A stretch of DNA of 5,993 nucleotides, from positions 12,151 to 18,143 of the forward strand of contig DBRE01000076.1 in assembly GCA_002305535.1 (NCBI GenBank), given 5' to 3'. Numbering within the stretch: position 1 is the stretch's first letter; the number at the start of each line of letters is the position of its first letter. This stretch comes from Syntrophomonas sp. UBA1376. Lineage in GTDB: Bacteria; Bacillota; Syntrophomonadia; Syntrophomonadales; Syntrophomonadaceae. The notes below the pieces were generated by a model. It was not told the DNA's origin and did not search any database. It saw only the letters and a list, made by a program, of their open reading frames with translations. Both the position numbers and the translations under genes were made by a program. Positions 1 to 4,815 of the stretch are shown here, piece after piece.

Positions 1-75
1 TTTCACTCCCAGCTTTAATGAGGATTTGACTGCTTTTAACTTATCATTTGCGACTATAAAACGCAAACACACAAT

Positions 76-89
76 GGACAAATCTGCCC
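76..89. promoter_or_regulatory. Candidate upstream activator site 1 (inverted repeat)
   Basis: The sequence GGACAAATCTGCCC is an imperfect inverted repeat. It sits inside a longer one at 73-92, AATGGACA / TGCCCATT around a 4-base centre, with 7 of 8 arm positions pairing. It matches the repeat at 117-130 at 10 of 14 positions, giving a shared pattern of roughly RGACA-RAW-CTGYCC. Its centre is about 150 bp upstream of the predicted sigma-54 start site and 41 bp, close to four helical turns, from the second copy. Two similar palindromes on one DNA face upstream of a -24/-12 promoter is the usual arrangement for a bacterial enhancer-binding protein. The activator gene itself is not in the window. 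Confidence 0.45.
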
Positions 90-116
90 ATTATTGAGCC
101 AAAATTGCGCTTTTCG

Positions 117-130
117 AGACAGAACTGTCC
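117..130. promoter_or_regulatory. Candidate upstream activator site 2 (inverted repeat)
   Basis: The sequence AGACAGAACTGTCC contains a perfect 5-bp inverted repeat, GACAG-AA-CTGTC (118-129). It resembles the repeat at 76-89 at 10 of 14 positions. Its centre lies about 110 bp upstream of the predicted start site, within the usual range for activator sites of sigma-54 promoters. The role is inferred from position, symmetry and the second copy; the binding protein is unknown. Confidence 0.5.
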
Positions 131-150
131 ACGTCTTGGTGTCGCTAAAA

Positions 151-170
151 ATATTCTGCCTGCGGAATAT
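151..170. promoter_or_regulatory. Palindrome, possible operator
   Basis: ATATTCTGCCTGCGGAATAT is a near-palindrome: 16 of 20 positions are self-complementary, with perfect 6-bp outer arms ATATTC / GAATAT. Its sequence differs from the two upstream repeats, so it may bind a different protein. It lies about 37 bp upstream of the -24 element, and also just upstream of an isolated TATAAT (178-183), whose -35 position it would cover. The A/T-rich arms could alternatively serve DNA bending. No regulator can be named from this alone. Confidence 0.35.
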
Positions 171-206
171 CGGCACTTATAATGTTTTTCTTAACATATC
201 ATCTGT

Positions 207-222
207 TGGCACAAAACTTGCT
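207..222 (+). promoter_or_regulatory. Sigma-54 (RpoN) -24/-12 promoter
   Basis: TGGCAC-AAAAC-TTGCT matches the sigma-54 consensus TGGCAC-N5-TTGCW at every defined position, with the invariant GG (208-209) and GC (220-221) separated by exactly 10 bases. Transcription is predicted to start near position 233, leaving a leader of about 55 nt before the first gene. Sigma-54 holoenzyme needs an ATP-dependent enhancer-binding activator, and candidate sites for one lie at 76-89 and 117-130. This points to tight, signal-dependent expression of the whole operon. A housekeeping promoter at the same spot is less convincing because TTGGCA (206-211) has no good -10 element at 16-18 bp. Confidence 0.85.
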
Positions 223-235
223 TTTCATAATATAT

Positions 236-268
236 AAGTCAATTAACCACACTAACAAAGTCAACTAA
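236..268 (+). repeat. Short direct repeat in the 5' leader
   Basis: AAGTCAATTAA (236-246) recurs as AAGTCAACTAA (258-268), differing at one of 11 positions and offset by 22 bp, about two helical turns. It falls in the transcribed leader just downstream of the predicted start site. It could be a binding site or simply chance in A/T-rich sequence; no function can be assigned. Confidence 0.3.
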
Positions 269-274
269 ACTGAC

Positions 275-279
275 AGGAG
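275..279 (+). promoter_or_regulatory. Ribosome binding site that fixes the first gene's start
   Basis: AGGAG ends 8 bases before the ATG at 288, which is ideal spacing. An in-frame GTG at 279 would extend the protein by three residues, but it overlaps the last base of this site and has no other Shine-Dalgarno sequence at a workable distance. The ATG at 288 is therefore preferred. Confidence 0.8.
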
Positions 280-287
280 TGATTTGC

Positions 288-1796
288 ATGACCAATTTTG
301 ATGTGGTGGTCATCGGGGCGGGTAATGGCGGTCTAACGGCTGCTGCCAGCCTGGCCAAAGCCGGGATCAAAACCCTGCTGCTAGAACGCCATAACGTTCC
401 AGGAGGCTGTGCCTCCTCCTTCTGCCGGGGACGCTTCGAATTCGAGGTGGCCCTGCATCAATTAAGCGGTTACGGCCAGGCCGACAACCCGGGGCCCTTG
501 CGCAGCTTCCTTAGCCAATTCGGGATACCAGATCATTGTGAATTCCTGGATATGAAGAATTTATACCGTCTGGTTTTGCCCGGAAAACTGGATATAACTC
601 TCCCCGCTGACCGTGAGGGTACTATCCAAGCTTTAGTAGAGCAATTCCCCGCTGAAAAAGAAGGCATCGAAGGTTTTGTTGATCTGGTATATCGTACCTT
701 TTTAGAATATGCGGCGGTATTTTACCAGCGTGATCCTGAAGCCAGTGCCGAGAAATACCCGTTGATGGCCCAATATTCACTGCAGCCCACCGCCCAGGTC
801 ATGGATGAATATTTGCATAATCCACTTATCAAAGCGGCTCTGGGAATTTATTGGGGCTATTCAGGAGTACCATTATCCAAACTGCCCTTCATAGATTACG
901 CCACTTTGTATTTTGCCTACCTACAGTGGAAACCAGGATATGTCCGCCATGGGTCTCAGGCCATGTCAAGTGCGCTCTTGGATTATATTCTGGCTAATGG
1001 CGGTCAGGCTCGATTCAACTGTGGAGCCAAAAGAATTCTGATTGAAGATGGTCGGGTGGTCGGAGTCGAAACCGAACATGGTGATGTGATCCCTACCAAA
1101 GCAGTGGTCTCCAATGCATCCAGCATTGATACCTATGTGGAATTGTTAGGTGAAGAACATGTTCCCGAAGAACAGTTCCAGGTCTTAGGTGGCCAAACAG
1201 TAGGGCCTTCCTCTCTGACCTTATATGTGGGGCTGGACTGCGAACCTCATGAGGTAGGTATAACCGATACCACTAATTTTATTGTCAGCGATCCCGATAC
1301 GGACAAGCAGTTCGCCTCCATGAGCCGGCTGGATACCAGTGATGATTACCTGCTCTTGTCCTGCTACAACCTGGATGATCCCCAGGCATCACCACCGGGT
1401 ACGTCCCAGGTTTCTATTGTCAACTTAAAATATGCCCAGCCCTGGCTCACTTTGCCCCCTTCGGAATATCACCAGGCCAAGTTCAAGGCTGCCGATGGAG
1501 TTTTGAACCGTGTTGAACAAGTATTTCCCGGCTTCCGGGGTCATATCGAAGAGCTAGAAGTAGCTACTCCCCTAACCCATATGCGCTATCTGAATACTCC
1601 CGGAGGAGCTATATATGGCTTCGATCAGTACGCTAAGAACTCCAACTTCTTTGTCTCTCCCACCGCACCGATCCAAGGCCTGGCACTGGCTGGGGCCTGG
1701 TCAGGCCCGGGCGGCTTTCAGCCTTCCTTGATGTCCGGCGGTTCTGCAGCAAGAGCAGTCAAACGATATTTACAGCAGCTAGGGGAGGGAAAATAA
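288..1796 (+). CDS. Phytoene desaturase/retinol saturase-like FAD oxidoreductase
   Basis: This 502-residue protein belongs to the CrtI/carotene isomerase/RetSat branch of FAD-dependent amine-oxidase-like enzymes, and its length is normal for that family. The N-terminus has the Rossmann dinucleotide motif GAGNGG (10-15), with the ribose-binding acid E33 ending the second strand (LLLERHNVPGG). This is followed by the family's GG...F(E/D)...H stretch (39-57). The C-terminal FAD-binding signature GLALAGAWSGPGG starts at 464 and runs through the conserved SGG at 483-485. No signal peptide or clear membrane span is visible. The family desaturates, saturates or isomerises C=C bonds in hydrophobic chains. 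No phytoene synthase or other carotenoid gene is nearby, and the neighbours are acyl-CoA enzymes, so a carotenoid role is unlikely. Reduction or oxidation of an unsaturated acid or its CoA ester is my inference. It is the first gene after the sigma-54 promoter, and its stop overlaps the next start by one base. Family is confident; substrate is unknown. Confidence 0.88.
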   Translation: MTNFDVVVIGAGNGGLTAAASLAKAGIKTLLLERHNVPGGCASSFCRGRFEFEVALHQLSGYGQADNPGPLRSFLSQFGIPDHCEFLDMKNLYRLVLPGKLDITLPADREGTIQALVEQFPAEKEGIEGFVDLVYRTFLEYAAVFYQRDPEASAEKYPLMAQYSLQPTAQVMDEYLHNPLIKAALGIYWGYSGVPLSKLPFIDYATLYFAYLQWKPGYVRHGSQAMSSALLDYILANGGQARFNCGAKRILIEDGRVVGVETEHGDVIPTKAVVSNASSIDTYVELLGEEHVPEEQFQVLGGQTVGPSSLTLYVGLDCEPHEVGITDTTNFIVSDPDTDKQFASMSRLDTSDDYLLLSCYNLDDPQASPPGTSQVSIVNLKYAQPWLTLPPSEYHQAKFKAADGVLNRVEQVFPGFRGHIEELEVATPLTHMRYLNTPGGAIYGFDQYAKNSNFFVSPTAPIQGLALAGAWSGPGGFQPSLMSGGSAARAVKRYLQQLGEGK

Positions 1797-2971
1797 TGAG
1801 TGCACGTAAAGATATAAAATCCCAATTAGAAGGCTACCAGGAAATTAAAAAGGAAATAGAGATCTGCCAGAAGTATGGCCAGGATTATCGGAATGAACGA
1901 GGTCTGAAAACGGCGATAATCAACCGGCTCCACCCTCGGCAGTTGGAACTGACCGTTTCGGAAATAATTGTTGAAAATGCCCATACCAAGACTTTGCGCT
2001 TAGCGGCCAATGGAAGTTTCCTGCCCCCGTTCCTTCCCGGTCAGTATTTGAACGTGACCGTACAGATCGATGGCGTTCGCACCAGTCGTCCCTACAGTAT
2101 TTCCTCTTCACCTACGCAAACCGCCTATTATGATCTGACCATAGGACGGGTGAAGGATGGTTTTGTTTCCAACTACCTTTTAGATGAGGTGAAGGTGGGC
2201 GACACCCTCATCACCAGCGGGCCATTAGGAAATTTCTATCACAATCCTCTGTTTCATGGTAAGAAGCTGGTGTTTTTAGCCGGCGGCACGGGAATCACTC
2301 CTTTTATGAGTATGATCCGTACCTTTACCGATCAAAACCTTGATCTGGATATTCTGTTACTCTATGGCTGCCGAAGTGTCAAAGATGCACTTTTCCTACC
2401 GGAACTAAAGCGCCGGGCTGAGCTGCATCCGAATTTTAAGTTCGAATTGGTTCTCTCTGAGCCCGACCCCGAAGATCAGGGGCGCCAAGGGTTACTGGAT
2501 GCCCAGCTTATCAAGGATTTGGTTGCTGATATTGGTGCCACGACTTTCTATCTGTGCGGGCCATCCGCTATGCAGAACTTCTGCACCAGCCAATTGGAAT
2601 CAATGGGGATCAAACGCCGGGCCATCCGCAGCGAAGCTTTTATAGCCCCGGAAGATGTTTTAGCCGATCCTGGCTGGCCTAAGAATATATCTGCTGATCA
2701 ATCGGTCACTCTCACCGTACAGCGTCCTAGCGGAGCGGCAATGACCATCAAAACCCGAGTAGGCGAACCTGTGCTGACGGCACTGGAACGTGCAGGACTA
2801 GCAGTTCCCAATGGCTGTCGCACCGGCGAGTGTAGCCTCTGCCGAATAAAGATGACTGCCGGGCAGGTTTTCCAACCCAGCGGTGCCCTGGTGCGCCACT
2901 CCGATCGAGCCCTGGGTTATATTCATTCCTGCCGGGCTTATCCGTTATCGGATTTAACTTTAATGATTTAA
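1796..2971 (+). CDS. NAD(P)H oxidoreductase with C-terminal [2Fe-2S] ferredoxin domain
   Basis: This 391-residue protein has the ferredoxin-NADP reductase fold followed by a plant-type ferredoxin domain, the order seen in PaaE-type reductases. Residues 1-45 form a charged, probably helical extension. The flavin domain carries RPYSISS (98-104), the RxYS flavin-binding motif. The nucleotide domain carries GGTGITPF (163-170) and CGPSAM (254-259). After a linker at about 280-303, the ferredoxin domain has cluster ligands C341, C346, C349 and C379 (Cx4Cx2C-x29-C), all present. It should pass electrons between NAD(P)H, flavin and the iron-sulfur cluster in the cytoplasm. The start codon overlaps the preceding stop (TAATG) and is served by GGGGAGG at 1782-1788, inside the upstream gene, so the two are probably translationally coupled and made in similar amounts. 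No oxygenase, the usual partner of PaaE-like reductases, is present, so the neighbouring FAD enzyme is the likeliest partner. NADH versus NADPH preference cannot be read here. Confidence 0.9.
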   Translation: MSARKDIKSQLEGYQEIKKEIEICQKYGQDYRNERGLKTAIINRLHPRQLELTVSEIIVENAHTKTLRLAANGSFLPPFLPGQYLNVTVQIDGVRTSRPYSISSSPTQTAYYDLTIGRVKDGFVSNYLLDEVKVGDTLITSGPLGNFYHNPLFHGKKLVFLAGGTGITPFMSMIRTFTDQNLDLDILLLYGCRSVKDALFLPELKRRAELHPNFKFELVLSEPDPEDQGRQGLLDAQLIKDLVADIGATTFYLCGPSAMQNFCTSQLESMGIKRRAIRSEAFIAPEDVLADPGWPKNISADQSVTLTVQRPSGAAMTIKTRVGEPVLTALERAGLAVPNGCRTGECSLCRIKMTAGQVFQPSGALVRHSDRALGYIHSCRAYPLSDLTLMI

Positions 2972-2993
2972 GGATCAGAAAGGGGAGACTAGT

Positions 2994-3776
2994 ATGGAGT
3001 TCACATCGAATGTCGCGTATGAAGTGGTTGATAACATTGCTATTATCAGCCTGACCGATCCCAAAGGCTACAACTTTTTCACCTGGGATCTCATCGACGA
3101 TATCGGGCGTATTCAAGAGAAAATCGCGGAGGACAAGTCCCTTAGAGCCGTGATCATTCGAACTACCGGCAAGCATTTTTCCGCGGGCATCCATTTTTCC
3201 AGTTTGGGGATCCTGAATTCCCAGCTGGTAATGGAAAAACTTACCCATAACCAGCGCATTTACTCATTCTGGCAGGATCTAGGGATCCCAGTGATAGCCG
3301 CAGTGAATGGTCTATGTTTCGGCATCGCCACAGAATTGATCTTAGCCTGCGATATCCGCATCGCTGCCGAAGACAGTGAGTTCGCCATTCAAGAGGTACG
3401 CTTTGGCCTATCCCCGGATCATGGCGGCACTACCCGCTTGACTCAACTGGTAGGAATTGGCCAGGCCAAACGAATGATTATGAACTGCGAGCAAATCAAG
3501 GCTGATGAGGCTCTGCGCATCGGACTGGTGGAAGTGGTTGTCAAACCAGAAGAGGTACATGATTATGCCTTTAAGATGGCCAAAAATATGTGTACTTTTC
3601 CGCCCGCCGGTCTGTTTTTTGCCAAAAAGGGCATCAACCTGGCCAATGAAAGCAGTGTGGCAGCCGGACTGTACTTCGAGCAAGCTCAGGCTACCTACTG
3701 CTGCGGAACAGAAGACCAAAAGGAAGCCATGCAAGCCTTTATCGAAAAACGGCCACCCGTTTACAAAAATCGTTAG
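2994..3776 (+). CDS. Enoyl-CoA hydratase/isomerase (crotonase) family protein
   Basis: This 260-residue protein has the usual crotonase length. The first oxyanion-hole region is HFSAGIHF (61-68). The second region, NGLCFGIATEL (105-115), leads into the typical ACDIRIA stretch. Aligned by eye to rat mitochondrial enoyl-CoA hydratase, E114 and E134 fall where catalytic E144 and E164 lie, with the same 20-residue spacing. Both acids are thus retained and hydratase chemistry is possible. HGGTTRL (143-149) matches the family's GGTQRL. Two departures stand out: the GGG before the catalytic Glu is GIA (110-112), and the Asp usual in AGxD is His67. These suggest an atypical acyl group. Family members also isomerise double bonds or open rings, so the exact reaction is uncertain. 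The start follows AGGGGAG (2981-2987) at 6 bases, 22 nt after the previous stop. It probably acts on the CoA ester made by the ligase at the end of the operon. Confidence 0.88.
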   Translation: MEFTSNVAYEVVDNIAIISLTDPKGYNFFTWDLIDDIGRIQEKIAEDKSLRAVIIRTTGKHFSAGIHFSSLGILNSQLVMEKLTHNQRIYSFWQDLGIPVIAAVNGLCFGIATELILACDIRIAAEDSEFAIQEVRFGLSPDHGGTTRLTQLVGIGQAKRMIMNCEQIKADEALRIGLVEVVVKPEEVHDYAFKMAKNMCTFPPAGLFFAKKGINLANESSVAAGLYFEQAQATYCCGTEDQKEAMQAFIEKRPPVYKNR

Positions 3777-3806
3777 CAACAACCTAGCAATTGAAGGAGG
3801 AGTTAC

Positions 3807-4781
3807 ATGAAAACAAGGATCACAGAATTATTTGGAATAAAATACCCCATCATCTGCGGCGGCATGCTGTGGCTTTCTTCACCTGCCCTATGCGCCGCCA
3901 TATCCAATGCCGGTGGTCTAGGCAATATAACTGCAGCCAATTACGATAGCGGTGAAGAGTTGCGGGCGGCTATCCAGGAGGCTAGAAAACTAACGGATAA
4001 ACCCATCGGGGTCAATATCACCCTGCTGCCCTCTTTCAGAATCACCGAGGAGACTTATGACGATTATTTCCGGGTCTGCTGCGAGGAAAAAGTTACTGCT
4101 ATCGAAGTCTCCGGCAAACCTGCCACCAAATACATGGATATGGTTCATGCCGCCGGAGTTAAAATCATGCACAAGGTCGGGGCAGTTAGACACGCCCGCA
4201 ATATTGAGAAATTCGGCTATGACGCAGTGATCGCCGCTGGTATCGAAGAAGGCGGACATCCTTTAAGCGACGATGTGACCACTATGGTGCTTACCCCCCG
4301 GATAGCCGAGACGGTGTCTATTCCAGTCATTACCACAGGTGGTATCGCTGATGGCCGCGGACTAGCCGCCGCATTGACCCTGGGAGCCGAAGGAGTGTTG
4401 ATGGCTACTCGTTTCATAGCTACCAAGGAATGTGAAATTCATGAGAGTTTCCATCAGGAGCTGATCAACCGGCAGGAACAGGAGACTACCCTGATCAACA
4501 AAAGCATCAATCTACAGGGACGCGCCCTGAAGAATGATATTGTAGCTGAAATTCTTGAGGTCGAAAAGAACGGAGGTGGATTAAGCGAATTAGCCCCGCT
4601 GATTTCGGGGCAGAGGATGAAAGAAGCCTATAAGACCGGAGATGTGAATCACGCTGCTTTTATGGTGGGACAATCCATCGGCATGATCAAGGATGTCGTG
4701 ACCTGTCAGGAACTATTGGATCGGATGGTAAACGAAGCTCAAGAAATCTTAGCCAAAAACCTGGCCAGATTTAGTAAATAG
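3807..4781 (+). CDS. FMN-dependent nitronate monooxygenase/FabK-like oxidoreductase
   Basis: This 324-residue TIM-barrel flavoprotein belongs to the 2-nitropropane dioxygenase family, which includes nitronate monooxygenases and the enoyl-ACP reductase FabK. Visible family motifs are PIICGGM (14-20), SNAGGLG (33-39), GVN (68-70), GIEEGGH (145-151) with the active-site-region His151, TTGGIADGRG (176-185) and LGAEGVLMATRF (192-203); the last two form the FMN phosphate site. The pattern GGH...TTM followed by the GGIADGRG block looks closer to FabK than to classical nitronate monooxygenases, though HIG of FabK is HPL here. In an operon with a ligase and a crotonase, an enoyl thioester reductase or related flavin redox step is more plausible than nitronate oxidation, but this is inference. 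Automated annotation will probably say nitronate monooxygenase. The start has AAGGAGGAG at 3794-3802, and the gap to the previous gene is 30 nt. Confidence 0.85.
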   Translation: MKTRITELFGIKYPIICGGMLWLSSPALCAAISNAGGLGNITAANYDSGEELRAAIQEARKLTDKPIGVNITLLPSFRITEETYDDYFRVCCEEKVTAIEVSGKPATKYMDMVHAAGVKIMHKVGAVRHARNIEKFGYDAVIAAGIEEGGHPLSDDVTTMVLTPRIAETVSIPVITTGGIADGRGLAAALTLGAEGVLMATRFIATKECEIHESFHQELINRQEQETTLINKSINLQGRALKNDIVAEILEVEKNGGGLSELAPLISGQRMKEAYKTGDVNHAAFMVGQSIGMIKDVVTCQELLDRMVNEAQEILAKNLARFSK

Positions 4782-4815
4782 CTGAGGATCATTTAGTAAG
4801 AGGAGGCTAAATAAT

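Noticed and set aside
47..67. Inverted repeat TTTGCG / CGCAAA with a 9-base spacer
   Set aside because: The six-base arms have an A/T-rich spacer, there is no T-run to make a terminator, and the sequence is unrelated to the other repeats. It may be chance.
1..97. Open plus-strand frame from position 2 to the TGA at 95-97, a possible tail of an upstream gene
   Set aside because: Only 31 codons with no recognisable protein signature. It overlaps the palindromic regulatory sequence, and no terminator follows it. The minus strand here is also broken by stops. I see no supportable gene in 1-287.
206..236. Housekeeping promoter with TTGGCA (206-211) and TATATA (231-236)
   Set aside because: The spacer would be 19 bp with imperfect hexamers, while the same bases form a perfect sigma-54 promoter.
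279..287. GTG at 279 as the start of the first gene
   Set aside because: It overlaps the Shine-Dalgarno sequence that ideally serves the ATG at 288, and homologues typically begin a few residues before the Rossmann strand, as the ATG gives.
288..1796. Carotenoid biosynthesis assignment (crtI) for the first gene
   Set aside because: Family membership is clear, but no phytoene or squalene synthase, cyclase or isoprenoid gene is present, and all neighbours are redox or acyl-CoA enzymes. Using the symbol would mislead.
2748..3248. 166-codon minus-strand open frame
   Set aside because: It lies opposite the ferredoxin domain and the crotonase N-terminus, both with clear motifs. Its own translation shows no domain and it has no separate promoter or binding site.
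3505..3810. 101-codon plus-strand open frame ending at the start of the fourth gene
   Set aside because: It is an out-of-frame shadow of the crotonase C-terminus, whose own frame continues intact to position 3776.
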